Counted from the first letter of the stretch, positions 1 to 8,098 are shown. The stretch is 64,000 nucleotides of DNA from Pseudoalteromonas piscicida (GCF_002208135.1 NZ_CP021646.1:43501-107500); one strand, 5' to 3'. Translations and numbers: made by a program. Notes: generated by a model from the sequence alone, not told the origin.

Positions 1-50
1 GGAACATCTAATGTTCCCATACTATCGGATTCTTGACGAAATGTAGTCAT
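1..50 (-). CDS. fumC: Class II fumarase, N-terminal fragment (runs off window)
   Basis: Only the first 16 codons are present, running off the left edge of the window. The reading MTTFRQESDSMGTLDV matches the start of class II fumarate hydratases, where an EKDSMG-V-VP motif is typical. FumC converts fumarate to malate in the cytoplasmic TCA cycle without an Fe-S cluster, so it replaces iron-dependent fumarases when iron is scarce. A strong AGGAG ribosome site lies 5-6 bases before the ATG. The stop of the upstream same-strand gene is only 8 bases away, so the two are probably cotranscribed from the Fur-box promoter at about 460. The identification rests on 16 residues plus context. Confidence 0.8.
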   Translation of the reverse strand, partial: MTTFRQESDSMGTLDV

Positions 51-58
51 CGTTGCTC

Positions 59-430
59 CTAATAAAAAGGGTTAAACTGCTGGCAGGTTTGGCACGCATC
101 TCGCTGGAGCTTCAGAAATTGCTGTGACGAAGTATGGTGGTGTTTATAAAACCGTTTTAGTGCCAGCAAAGGTTTAAATAATTGATCCATGCATTGCTTG
201 CGTATGGCTGTATCAACGAGTGGATCGGCTATCTGTTCTAACAGTTCGGATAATGTATTTTTAAGATAAAACTCTTGCAGCAGCGGGTTATTGTGGCGCT
301 CGTACCATTTCGCCATGCCTATGCCCGCCGAAATGTATTCCGCAACCAAGAGCGGAGCCTCGAGTTGTGGTCGCTGGCAGTGGCGATTAAGCTTCGCACG
401 ATAAGTCTGTAATAAGGTAGCTAGCTGCAT
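59..430 (-). CDS. fagA: FagA-like protein upstream of fumC
   Basis: A protein of about 123 residues with no signal peptide or clear membrane segment. It is rich in Leu, Gln and His and ends with a CQTC pair. I do not recognise a catalytic motif. The reading frame stays open up to 493, but that longer form would translate the Fur-box palindrome, so I prefer the ATG at 430, which leaves MQLATLLQTYRAK as the N-terminus. No good ribosome site precedes it, so the start is uncertain. In Pseudomonas aeruginosa, Fur represses an operon of fagA, fumC, an unnamed ORF and sodM. The same order (unknown gene, then fumC) under a Fur box suggests this is the FagA counterpart. The name is by position and size, not by proven homology. 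Confidence 0.6.
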   Translation of the reverse strand: MQLATLLQTYRAKLNRHCQRPQLEAPLLVAEYISAGIGMAKWYERHNNPLLQEFYLKNTLSELLEQIADPLVDTAIRKQCMDQLFKPLLALKRFYKHHHTSSQQFLKLQRDACQTCQQFNPFY

Positions 431-438
431 AAATACAA

Positions 439-483
439 AACCAAACGATGTAATGATAATGGTTATCATTACATCGTTTGGTT
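439..483. promoter_or_regulatory. Fur box inside a 45-bp near-perfect palindrome
   Basis: Bases 439-459 and 463-483 are perfect reverse complements of each other (21-bp arms) around a 3-base centre. Inside, 454-468 reads TGATAAT-G-GTTATCA, which matches the 7-1-7 Fur consensus TGATAAT-N-ATTATCA at all but one position. It lies directly upstream of the fagA-like/fumC pair on the minus strand. A possible -35 (TTGAAT) sits to its right, so bound Fur would cover the -10 region. This predicts repression when iron is plentiful. The arms extend well beyond the Fur core, which is unusual. Confidence 0.75.
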
Positions 484-586
484 GGCAATTCAAGCTTTAG
501 TATTCGCACTGCCAAACAATTTGTTTAGCATTCACCATAGCAGCTCACTATGAGTCTGAAATGAATTTAAGAAAGTGTGATTAAGC

Positions 587-769
587 TTAATTATAGCCGA
601 GGAGATATTGCTGTTCTGAATGCTCTTTCTCTTGTTCTTCGAGTTGCATCAGGTTGGCGACTTCTTGTCGGTAAGCGCGACTTTTCGTGAAGGTATTTTT
701 ACGCTTCTTCAGAACAAGTCCTTCGCTTTTAAGTTGGCTTGGCATTTGGGTGATCTCTGAAATTTTCAT
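587..769 (-). CDS. Small conserved-looking basic protein, function unknown
   Basis: A 60-residue protein rich in Lys, Glu and Gln, with no signal peptide, no membrane segment and no cysteine. The middle (KKRKNTFTKSRAYRQE) is strongly basic and the C-terminal third is acidic and likely helical. A strong AGGAG ribosome site sits 8 bases before the ATG, which is the main reason to accept it as real. It is a single gene between the fagA/fumC region and the divergent methyltransferase. I do not recognise the family and assign no function. Confidence 0.55.
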   Translation of the reverse strand: MKISEITQMPSQLKSEGLVLKKRKNTFTKSRAYRQEVANLMQLEEQEKEHSEQQYLLGYN

Positions 770-935
770 GCTCGCTTCTCCTCTTAGTACTCTTTAAACT
801 TAGCAGAAGTTGTACCAAAATAAATTTCTTTTCTAATTTTAATTGCTTAGTAGAAGTTTTAGCTATTTGCCTTGCAATTGAGATAAATTCTTGCCTCAAT
901 GAGGCGCATAAATCGATCAAAATAGTGCAAACGAA

Positions 936-1526
936 ATGACAAAACCTTACTCTCAAGCGTGTGAAAACAATAAACGGCCAATATTAGAAAAGCTCACTCC
1001 CTATCTAAATAAACCGTTGAAAGTGCTAGAGGTAGGCTCTGGTACGGGTCAGCATGCTGTGCACTTTGCTGCGGCGTTACCGCATTTAACGTGGCAGACG
1101 GCGGACAGGGAGATTAATCACGCAGGTATTCAAGCGTGGCTTGATGATGCAGAATTAGAAAATACTTTACCGCCATTGGCGCTAGACTTACACCATGCGT
1201 GGCCTGTTAATCAGCGTTATGATGTGATCTATACCGCTAATACCTTGCACATTGTGTCATCAACGCTCGTTGAGCGCTTAATCGCAGGAGTAGGACGACA
1301 CCTTAAAGAAAGCGGCTACCTGATAGTTTATGGGCCGTTTAATTATCAAGGTGAATTTACGAGCGAGAGTAACCGAGAGTTTGATGCGTATTTAAAATCG
1401 CAAGACAAAGAGAGTGGCATTCGCGATCAAGAATGGGTATTGGCGCTTGCAGCAGAGCAAGGACTTACACTACAGCAAGACTATGCGATGCCGGCTAATA
1501 ATCGCTTATTGGTGTTTAAACGGTAA
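936..1526 (+). CDS. DUF938-family SAM-dependent methyltransferase
   Basis: A 196-residue soluble class I methyltransferase. Motif I is VLEVGSGTG (residues 30-38). The acidic residue of motif II follows near D57, and the post-III segment DVIYTANTLHI lies at about 96-106. A conserved YGPFNY follows at about 132. The layout, length and N-terminus (ACENNKRPILE) fit the DUF938 family, whose substrate is not established. Its last 21 bases overlap the end of the convergent acyltransferase gene. The SAM-binding fold is clear; the substrate cannot be told. Confidence 0.85.
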   Translation: MTKPYSQACENNKRPILEKLTPYLNKPLKVLEVGSGTGQHAVHFAAALPHLTWQTADREINHAGIQAWLDDAELENTLPPLALDLHHAWPVNQRYDVIYTANTLHIVSSTLVERLIAGVGRHLKESGYLIVYGPFNYQGEFTSESNREFDAYLKSQDKESGIRDQEWVLALAAEQGLTLQQDYAMPANNRLLVFKR

Positions 1527-2636
1527 TTTTGCTTGGCACTCGGTAAAGTAATGCTCGAGTGCGTCAGCTTCGCGCTTGGTAAAATCCTCAAGCGCTTGTT
1601 GAAAGTCAGGTTGAAATAAGCGGTGATACGATTGCCTCCACACCGGCTCAAAACCCCTCACTAACTTGTGCTCGCCTTGAGCACCCGCGTCAAAGACAGC
1701 AAGCTGATTAGCAATGGCGTACTCTATGCCTTGATAGTAACACAGCTCAAAATGCAAAAAGTCGTAACTATCCTCAATTGCGCCCCAATAGCGACCATAC
1801 AAGGTATCGCCATCCACAAGATATAAACTGGTGGCGATAATTTCGTGGTTTAAGTAAGCGCAGCAAAGACGAAGCTTATCTGGCATCGAGGTGATAACTT
1901 GCTGAAAAAAATCGCGAGAGAGATAGCCGTGGTGTCGCGAACGTTTAAGGTAGGTGAGTTGGTAGCTGAGAAAAAACGCATCAAGTTGTACTGTGCTTAT
2001 TTCTCTGCCAACAGTCCAGCTTATGTTAATACCTTGGGCAATCACAGCTTGGCGCTCTTTCACGACCATTTTACGCTTTCTTGATGTGAGTTGTGCGAGA
2101 AAATCATCGAACTCGGCGTAACCTTGATTATGCCAATGAAATTGCACATTGCGGCGCATCGTTAAATGACTCTGAACGAGGAAGTCGCTTTCACGACAAA
2201 AGTTAATATGGACTCCACTAATGCCCAGTTGGGCGAGGCTCGTGAGCGTGGTGTCAATATATTCAAGCAAGCAAGAAGACAGTCGTTTAGTTAATATTCT
2301 TGGCCCTTGAGTTGGCGTAAAGGGGACACCACACAGCCATTTAGGATAGTAATCTAATCCGTGGCGCTCGTAGGCTTCAGCAAAAGCCCAATCAAAAACG
2401 TACTCGCCATAAGAGTGCGATTTAATATAGCCTGGCAAAATTGCAATCAACTCGCCTTGGCGTTCAATCATTAGGTGATGAGGTATCCAACCAGTCTCTT
2501 TGCTGGTGCAGCCGCTCAACTCTAATGCAAGCAGCCAAGCGTAGCTCGTAAATACATGTGATGGTGAAACACAGTCCCACTGTGCTTCTGTCACTTCAGT
2601 CAGAGAATGGATAAACCTGTGTTGGTACTCAGTCAT
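1506..2636 (-). CDS. FemAB/GNAT-type acyltransferase-like protein (DUF482/COG3146)
   Basis: A protein of about 376 residues resembling the DUF482 (peptidogalycan biosynthesis-like) family: an N-terminal FIHSLTEV segment, a central substrate-loop region, and a C-terminal GNAT-like half with the characteristic AGAQGEHKLVRGFEP stretch. Such proteins are thought to transfer acyl or aminoacyl groups, but the substrate is unknown. The frame is open further upstream, but the ATG at 2636 gives the family-like N-terminus MTEYQHRFIHS. It overlaps the last 8 bases of the upstream hydrolase gene, which implies translational coupling. Its 3' end overlaps the convergent methyltransferase. Confidence 0.8.
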   Translation of the reverse strand: MTEYQHRFIHSLTEVTEAQWDCVSPSHVFTSYAWLLALELSGCTSKETGWIPHHLMIERQGELIAILPGYIKSHSYGEYVFDWAFAEAYERHGLDYYPKWLCGVPFTPTQGPRILTKRLSSCLLEYIDTTLTSLAQLGISGVHINFCRESDFLVQSHLTMRRNVQFHWHNQGYAEFDDFLAQLTSRKRKMVVKERQAVIAQGINISWTVGREISTVQLDAFFLSYQLTYLKRSRHHGYLSRDFFQQVITSMPDKLRLCCAYLNHEIIATSLYLVDGDTLYGRYWGAIEDSYDFLHFELCYYQGIEYAIANQLAVFDAGAQGEHKLVRGFEPVWRQSYHRLFQPDFQQALEDFTKREADALEHYFTECQAKLPFKHQ

Positions 2637-3903
2637 TGTGGCCGTCAAAAAATGCGAGCAGTGCTTGCTCAAAGTTGCTGTAATCAGGGTTAAACGTGAT
2701 CCGTGCAAGAGCAGTGTATTGCGTCATGCTTTTCTCGTGACGCTCGCCAAAATGGACGGTTTTACCTGTGCGGCAGTTAATGAAGGCTTGGTCTTCTAAG
2801 TGGTAACTGGTGCAATTACGATAAGGCCCTTTGCGGCCATAAAAAATATGTTCAGATGGCTGCAAAATACCAATATGAGACATATCGACAATGTTGTCGG
2901 CTTTCACGCTCCGATAATTCACACCTTGCTTAGCCAATGGCGTTTCCGAGTAGATAAATAGTGTCAATGTTGACTTAGGTTGCCACTTTTCTAGCAGCTT
3001 TGCCGTTGCATGATTATCTATGGTGGTATCGACATCGCTATAGCTGATAAACATAGGTACATCTGGCAAAGTGGTGAGTGATTTGAGTGGCGCCATAGCC
3101 TGATGGGCTAACGTTGCGCCATGCCATGGAAAAGATTCATATTTGGCGAAATCCAAATCTGCGTCTTCATCTATCCAGTTGACAAATGGCACGTAATCAA
3201 TCCATTTGGCTAGCCAACCGTTCTTATTATGTGGCTCCGTGGCGGGTGAGATAAGTGCAACAGAGTCTAAATTATTGGGCTTGTGCTTCGCTATGCTACT
3301 CAGCATCAAGGCGGCACCCGTGGAGTAACCAAGTACGGAAAAATGCTTAAAATCTTGGCTCGTCTGTGCGATGGCATAATCCGTATGGGTTTGCCAATCG
3401 TCAATATCAACTTCGGCTAAATCGCTAGGTGCAGTCGCGTGGCCTGGTAGTAACATGGTTCTGACATTGTATCCTGCTTCATAGAGCGCTGCCGCAAGGT
3501 AGTGATAAGTAAAAGGAGAATCGGTCAGACCATGGATAAGTAAAATGGCGTGATCTTTGTTGTCATGCTCAAGTGAAAAGGGCGCGATTAAGTCGCTTAC
3601 TTTGGGGGTTGTCAGGTTGAGTAATTTTGCAGTGGGCGTCATTAACGGGCACGGCAGTGTAGCGCGGGGATTACGGCTTTCAATAATTTGCTTAGTCGAA
3701 CGAATATAATCGTTATAGTTTTTTATATTCGCTATATCGACGGTGACAGGGCCTTTATCGATCGCTTCGCGAAATAATCCCGACGCTTTGCTCTTGGTGA
3801 ATAGCGACATATCACTCACTTGGGTAACACAGTCTTGTGCGATGACCAAAGGTGAGCCAAGCAGGCTAAAAGCAAATACTGTGGAGGTAAGGTAGTGGCG
3901 CAT
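2629..3903 (-). CDS. Secreted alpha/beta hydrolase (serine esterase/lysophospholipase-like)
   Basis: A 424-residue protein with a signal peptide (about residues 1-22, ending VIAQ/D). An alpha/beta-hydrolase fold follows: oxyanion HG at 124-125, nucleophile elbow GYSTG with S194, a likely acid in SYSDVDTT near 299, and a likely His in MSHIG near 353. The family hydrolyses ester or acyl bonds, and the export signal places it in the periplasm or outside the cell. AAGGA lies 6-7 bases before the ATG. It is the first gene of a two-gene unit with the acyltransferase-like gene. The exact substrate is unknown. Confidence 0.85.
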   Translation of the reverse strand: MRHYLTSTVFAFSLLGSPLVIAQDCVTQVSDMSLFTKSKASGLFREAIDKGPVTVDIANIKNYNDYIRSTKQIIESRNPRATLPCPLMTPTAKLLNLTTPKVSDLIAPFSLEHDNKDHAILLIHGLTDSPFTYHYLAAALYEAGYNVRTMLLPGHATAPSDLAEVDIDDWQTHTDYAIAQTSQDFKHFSVLGYSTGAALMLSSIAKHKPNNLDSVALISPATEPHNKNGWLAKWIDYVPFVNWIDEDADLDFAKYESFPWHGATLAHQAMAPLKSLTTLPDVPMFISYSDVDTTIDNHATAKLLEKWQPKSTLTLFIYSETPLAKQGVNYRSVKADNIVDMSHIGILQPSEHIFYGRKGPYRNCTSYHLEDQAFINCRTGKTVHFGERHEKSMTQYTALARITFNPDYSNFEQALLAFFDGHND

Positions 3904-3966
3904 AGTCGGTCCTTATGAGCATAAAATCACATGCAGTATAGCGAGAACAGGTGACGATAAAAATGG

Positions 3967-4434
3967 TTAGCGGATCGGTAATATGCGTTTCGCAAAAGTT
4001 TGCTTGAGGACAATCGTTGATTCAATCCCGCTAATCACCTTACAGGCGCCCAGTTGATGTTTGACAAATTGTTCATAGCTGGGCAAATCCTTTGCTACGA
4101 TTTCCAATAGGTAATCATGACTTCCAGAGATCACCGAACAGCTGATCACCTGATCTTCAGATTCCACGTGTTGTTCAAATAAATGCGCTGCGGTTGCGGT
4201 ATTTTCGCTGAGTTTTATAAATGCATAAACCAAAATACTTAGGTCAACTTGCGCTCTATCCAGTGCCGCATGATAGCCTGAAATTACTCCTGTATCTTGC
4301 AAGCGTTTTACGCGTCGAAGACAGGGAGTATCGGAAAGGTTTGCCTTTTCGGCGAGTGAGGCATTACTCAAACGTGCATTATGCTGCAAGGAGTTAAGGA
4401 GCAATTTGTCCTTGGCATCTAGATTTACCGACAT
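3967..4434 (-). CDS. Lrp/AsnC-family transcriptional regulator, divergent from the DUF1864/kynureninase-like pair
   Basis: A 155-residue one-domain-pair regulator. The N-terminal winged helix (about 5-50: LDAKDKLLLNSLQ then LSDTPCLRRVKRLQ) is followed by a C-terminal RAM ligand-binding domain. The ATG at 4434 gives the usual MSVNLDAKD-type start; the longer open frame upstream is rejected because it crosses the promoter region. Lrp-family proteins bind amino acids and control adjacent divergent genes. KynR of Pseudomonas, an Lrp/AsnC member, controls the kynurenine genes, so this regulator may respond to tryptophan or a derivative here. That link is inference from position. Confidence 0.85.
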   Translation of the reverse strand: MSVNLDAKDKLLLNSLQHNARLSNASLAEKANLSDTPCLRRVKRLQDTGVISGYHAALDRAQVDLSILVYAFIKLSENTATAAHLFEQHVESEDQVISCSVISGSHDYLLEIVAKDLPSYEQFVKHQLGACKVISGIESTIVLKQTFAKRILPIR

Positions 4435-4550
4435 AAACCAAATAAAAGAGTGATTCTTGCTAATCAGTATTAAACTTTTAGAGAAAATTGGCAAATTATG
4501 CTCGTGGTGATTTGCTAGCCTTAACTGTGGAATAATCACGAGAAGTAATA
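4435..4550. promoter_or_regulatory. Divergent promoter region with repeated GTGATT/AATCAC half sites
   Basis: GTGATT occurs at 4450-4455 and 4507-4512, and its inverse AATCAC at 4534-4539. The longer CTCGTG (4501-4506) pairs with CACGAG (4537-4542). These could be binding sites for the adjacent Lrp-type regulator. The operator assignment is tentative. Confidence 0.35.
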
Positions 4551-5738
4551 ATGAGTCCATTAGCCGTACAATTTGACGCTTGGATTAGAGGTCCGTTTGT
4601 GGACCTTAACGACAAGCTTGAACATCTTTATTGGCAGCAACAGGATAAAGCAAACGTTGAAGGCGTTGGTGAAACGCTAAAAGCACAGTTATTAGAAGAA
4701 GGTAATCAACTGATCCAAGCCTTGCTAGAAGAAGGTAATACCGACGAAGGCTTTGAGCAAGCATTCGACTTACTCGGTAACGTTGGTCTATTTATGGCTG
4801 CATGCAGACGCCACGAAATTACCGAGCCAAGCCGTGAAAGGGTGTCTCCACTAACACAAGCATCGGCACTGGCTATGCACATCGGTGCCTCTTTGGGAGT
4901 TACGCCGCGCTTCGCAACGGCTCATCTCACCACACACAACCGGGCAATCAACGGCGTGTATAAGCGCTTTACCTCTCATCCGGCAGAGCGCTTATTCATC
5001 GACTACAATACTCAGGCCATTCTTGCCTATAAACGAGCATCCGAATCGCTAATGAAGGTACATCATTTGGGAATTTCCCATCCCATGTCATTGGTGCTAC
5101 TCAAACAAGTTAAGCAAGCGCTGCTTGAGGTGATAGAGTCTAATCGAGAGTTATTTAAGGAACTGGATACCGAGGCATTCTTTTACGTTGTACGACCCTA
5201 TTACAAACCTTACCGAGTTGGTAAAGAGGTCTATCGTGGTGCAAACGCTGGAGATTTTGCGGGTATCAATGTTATCGATATGATGTTGGGGTTATGCCCG
5301 GCTAATGACATTAGTTACGGTCAAATGCTGGTGGAAAAATTCCTCTATATGATGCCAGAAGACCAAGCAACCCTGCGTGAATGCATGCGTACGCCTAATT
5401 TAATGGATGCGTTTCTGAGTGCATTGAAAGGGCCGAAAAGTGATTGGTTCGGCCCTGCCTGTAGCTTGTTTATACAAGTGTGTAAGCTGCATGGAGATAC
5501 GGCCATACAACATCACAATCAACTCGTCGAAAAGTATATCGCCAAACCTTCGCAGGCAATGCAGCAACAGCACTTAAGCAAAGTGACCGCCAGTGGTCCA
5601 CCGATTGAAGTCTTACTCAAAGAACTCGCAGACTTAAGAGATAGACGAGCAGCTGCCGAGCGCGCTGATATCTTTACTCGGCATCATGACTTAAAACGAC
5701 TACGCCAAGCAATAGGGGTTAAGCATGAAGCAATATAG
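4551..5738 (+). CDS. DUF1864/PrnB-like protein of the heme-dependent dioxygenase (IDO/TDO) superfamily
   Basis: A 395-residue soluble helical protein resembling PF08933 (DUF1864), the family of PrnB of pyrrolnitrin synthesis. Several segments line up by eye with indoleamine 2,3-dioxygenase. FFYVVRPYYKPYRVG (210-224) followed by VYRG and DFAGINVIDMMLG resembles the IDO FF-LR-Y...VYEG...FAGGSAGQSS...D-LLG region. HHNQLVEKYI (321-330) sits where the proximal heme His is found. TASGPPIEVLLKEL (346-359) replaces the GTGG-D-MPFLK loop of IDO. I therefore predict a heme protein acting on tryptophan or a related indole. Its end overlaps the kynureninase-like gene by 14 bases, so both are one operon. 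The reaction is not established. Confidence 0.8.
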   Translation: MSPLAVQFDAWIRGPFVDLNDKLEHLYWQQQDKANVEGVGETLKAQLLEEGNQLIQALLEEGNTDEGFEQAFDLLGNVGLFMAACRRHEITEPSRERVSPLTQASALAMHIGASLGVTPRFATAHLTTHNRAINGVYKRFTSHPAERLFIDYNTQAILAYKRASESLMKVHHLGISHPMSLVLLKQVKQALLEVIESNRELFKELDTEAFFYVVRPYYKPYRVGKEVYRGANAGDFAGINVIDMMLGLCPANDISYGQMLVEKFLYMMPEDQATLRECMRTPNLMDAFLSALKGPKSDWFGPACSLFIQVCKLHGDTAIQHHNQLVEKYIAKPSQAMQQQHLSKVTASGPPIEVLLKELADLRDRRAAAERADIFTRHHDLKRLRQAIGVKHEAI

Positions 5739-6837
5739 GGATGATTTTCACCTGCCTACGGGTCACTATTTATTGAGTCATTCCGTTGGTCGTGTGTTGA
5801 AATCTGCGGCGGAAGATTTTCATCAGCAATTTATGGTGCCGTGGCAACAACAAAATCAAGAGCCTTGGCAGCAGTGGCTAAGTGGAATTGATCGCTTTAC
5901 CTCAGCCCTAGCTTCCCTATTACACACCGATGCGCGCCTGTTTTGTCCGCAAACAAACCTTTCCAGTGGTTTAACGAAATGGGCGATGAGTTTGCCCGAA
6001 AGTGGCATTCGTAAAGTACGTGTATTGATGAGTGAGCAAGACTTCCCCAGCATGGGGTTTGCGTTACAAAACGCGCTGGACAATATTGAGATTGTCTATG
6101 TTCCCGAAGCGATGAATATGCACGACCTAAGTGTGTGGCAGCAATATATTGACGAGCAAATTGACTGGGTATTTGTCAGTCATGTGTATTCGAACAGCGG
6201 TCGGCAGGCGCCTGTCGCTGACATCATTAGCCTTGCTAACCAATATGGCTGTCGAAGCATTATTGATATTGCTCAGTCACTTAGTGTATTACCAATAAAT
6301 TTAAGCGAGTGGGGCGCGGATTGCGTTATCGGCTCTTGTGTGAAATGGAGCTGCGGTGGCCCTGGCGCCGGTTTTATTTGGGTGAATGAAGATGTCTTGC
6401 CTTATTGCGAGCCAAAAGATGTTGGCTGGTTTTCGCATCAAAATCCATTCGAGTTTGATATTCATCATTTTGCGCTGAGTGAAAGTGCGCTGCGTTTTTG
6501 GGGCGGTACACCAAGTGTGGCACCTTATATCTATGCGGGGCACAGCCTTGGCTATTTTGCCGAGCTTGGGATTGAGCAAGTAAGAGCGCACAACTTTGCT
6601 TTGTTATCTGAGTTACAAGCGGCATTGCCTGAATTTTATCGCTCTCCTACAGCACAGAGTGCTTGCTCGGGGACAGCTATTTTGCATTTTGGCTCGCGGC
6701 ATGAGTCAGTGATGGAGCAGCTTAAGCGAGCAGGCATTGCTGTGGATAATCGTCGCTACGGTATTCGTGTCTCACCACATATTTATAATAGTCAGGAGGA
6801 CATCGCGCAGTTGGTGCAGGTTATCAACGAAAGCTAG
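5725..6837 (+). CDS. Kynureninase-like class V aminotransferase-fold PLP enzyme
   Basis: A 370-residue fold-type I PLP enzyme. The Schiff-base lysine is K207 in SCVKWSCGGPGAG. D181 (IIDIAQSL) would hold the pyridine nitrogen. The motif GWFSH (234-238) followed by F-FD matches the GW-GH...F signature of kynureninases, which split kynurenine to anthranilate plus alanine. It is shorter than typical kynureninases (about 410-460 residues). It overlaps the DUF1864 gene and faces an Lrp-type regulator, suggesting a tryptophan or indole breakdown pair. A cysteine-lyase or desulfurase-like role is possible; the sequence alone does not decide the substrate. Confidence 0.8.
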   Translation: MKQYRDDFHLPTGHYLLSHSVGRVLKSAAEDFHQQFMVPWQQQNQEPWQQWLSGIDRFTSALASLLHTDARLFCPQTNLSSGLTKWAMSLPESGIRKVRVLMSEQDFPSMGFALQNALDNIEIVYVPEAMNMHDLSVWQQYIDEQIDWVFVSHVYSNSGRQAPVADIISLANQYGCRSIIDIAQSLSVLPINLSEWGADCVIGSCVKWSCGGPGAGFIWVNEDVLPYCEPKDVGWFSHQNPFEFDIHHFALSESALRFWGGTPSVAPYIYAGHSLGYFAELGIEQVRAHNFALLSELQAALPEFYRSPTAQSACSGTAILHFGSRHESVMEQLKRAGIAVDNRRYGIRVSPHIYNSQEDIAQLVQVINES

Positions 6838-7583
6838 TTTCCTAATCCTAGTGCTTTTTTGGTCTTCTTCTTCACCGAGCGCCAATGTGTCATTGGCTGC
6901 TTGGGCGCGCGCGCTATCAATGCGTTGAAATCAATTTCTTCTGCAAGTACCTCTCCTTGATGCGCCAAGAGCACGGAGTTGGGTTGTAGTGCCTTTACTT
7001 TGGCAAGAGATTGGCGATACAAGCGTGGATAGAATACCGGAAAAGGCGCAACAAATTGCCCTTTCACTTTTACCGTCAAATCCGCCACATAGATGCGCTT
7101 ACTGGGGAGATGATACAAGCTCAAATCTCTATCCGTATGACCGGGTGTGTGTATCGCTTGCCATTCGTTAAAGTGGGGCAAGCTATCACCATCGGCTAGG
7201 TAAAAGTCTGGTGATAATTGTCTTGAGTACCAAAGATTGCGTTTGGCCTTGCGCTTTCTCCCTGCAACCCAAAGTGCCAGTGCCATATCGGAGAGGTGCA
7301 TCATGACCCCATCAATACCACGATACCACTGACTGGGGGCATTTGCGGCCGCAATCTTTGCGCCCGTGAGTTTTTTGAGTTTGTGCGCGCCACCGGCATG
7401 ATCTGGGTGCATATGCGTGACCACAATCAGCTTGAGTGCGCTTAGTGGCTTTTGCAGTTGTTGGATGTAGTTGCAGACCAACTCAACATCGGCACGACAG
7501 CAACCATCGAGTAACAGCAGGCCCGTTTCGTGTTCAACCAGATAAATATGTTGAATATAGCCTTCTAAGACATGGATTTTCAT
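6834..7583 (-). CDS. Metallo-beta-lactamase-fold hydrolase
   Basis: A 249-residue cytoplasmic protein with the full set of zinc-binding motifs: H57-x-H59-x-D61-H62 (THMHPDHAGG), H149 (HTPGHT), D168 (VADL) and H208 (AHQGE). The fold acts on thioesters, lactones or other esters, and this family is broad. The C-terminus is Lys-rich (VKKKTKKALG). There is no signal peptide. The gene converges on the kynureninase-like gene and shares 4 bases with its stop. The enzyme class is clear but the substrate is not. Confidence 0.85.
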   Translation of the reverse strand: MKIHVLEGYIQHIYLVEHETGLLLLDGCCRADVELVCNYIQQLQKPLSALKLIVVTHMHPDHAGGAHKLKKLTGAKIAAANAPSQWYRGIDGVMMHLSDMALALWVAGRKRKAKRNLWYSRQLSPDFYLADGDSLPHFNEWQAIHTPGHTDRDLSLYHLPSKRIYVADLTVKVKGQFVAPFPVFYPRLYRQSLAKVKALQPNSVLLAHQGEVLAEEIDFNALIARAPKQPMTHWRSVKKKTKKALGLGN

Positions 7584-7673
7584 TAGTCACACTCATTTCC
7601 CCAATCAGATCTCAACATAGCATAGGTTAAAGACATCTGACCAGTTGTGTGTGGAAGTGATAAATTGCAGACA

Positions 7674-7698
7674 TAAAAAAACCGCAATTAAGCGGTTT
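7674..7698 (-). terminator. Rho-independent terminator after the tRNA-Ser genes
   Basis: On the minus strand a 7-bp stem (AAACCGC paired with GCGGTTT, loop of 6) is followed at once by seven Ts. It lies just after the two serine tRNA genes and would end their transcript. Confidence 0.85.
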
Positions 7699-7710
7699 GT
7701 TTATAAGTGA

Positions 7711-7803
7711 TGGCGGAGAAGGAGGGATTCGAACCCTCGATAGGGCTACAAACCCTATACTCCCTTAGCAGGGGAGCGCCTTCAGCCACTCGGCCACCTC
7801 TCC
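7711..7803 (-). tRNA. tRNA-Ser (anticodon GCT)
   Basis: A 93-base serine tRNA with the long variable arm. The anticodon stem CTCCC/GGGAG encloses CTGCTAA, giving anticodon GCT (codons AGC/AGU). The acceptor stem GGAGAGG/CCTTCTCC region and GTTCGAATC T-loop are clear, and CCA is encoded. Downstream of tRNA-Ser(TGA) on the same strand, likely one transcript. Confidence 0.97.
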
Positions 7804-7821
7804 AGCGCAATACTTTAAAAA

Positions 7822-7912
7822 TGGCGGAGAGATAGGGATTTGAACCCTAGATACGCTATTAACGTATGCCGGTTTTCAAGACCGGTGCTTTCAACCACTC
7901 AGCCATCTCTCC
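7822..7912 (-). tRNA. tRNA-Ser (anticodon TGA)
   Basis: A 91-base serine tRNA with a long variable arm. Stem CCGGT/ACCGG encloses CTTGAAA, giving anticodon TGA (UCA codons). T-loop GTTCAAATC and an encoded CCA are present. It is 18 bases upstream of tRNA-Ser(GCT) and probably cotranscribed with it. Confidence 0.97.
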
Positions 7913-8098
7913 ATGGGCAAAGATAATACTTAGCGATTTAGGCGCTGTAAACCGTTTTTAAACTGTTTGCTTAAAAAATGTGCTAAAAGTGAGGTTTTTT
8001 TAAAATTGTGCTAGAAATTAGCGGTTTGACGAAGAGGTTTTGTACAAAAATGCTGGTTGAAGTGGTGCTTTTATGGTCTATTGAAACAAATGCTGACG

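Noticed and set aside
431-493. Start of the fagA-like gene at 493
   Set aside because: That start would put the whole Fur-box palindrome inside the coding region (MNCQPNDVMITIIITSF), which is not a likely protein sequence.
729-956. A 75-codon minus-strand open frame overlapping the start of the methyltransferase
   Set aside because: It has no ribosome site, overlaps two better genes, and reads as a low-complexity basic peptide; taken as a chance frame.
4435-4560. Longer N-terminus for the Lrp-type regulator (start at 4560)
   Set aside because: It would translate the divergent promoter and overlap the DUF1864 start; the 155-residue form has the family-normal N-terminus.
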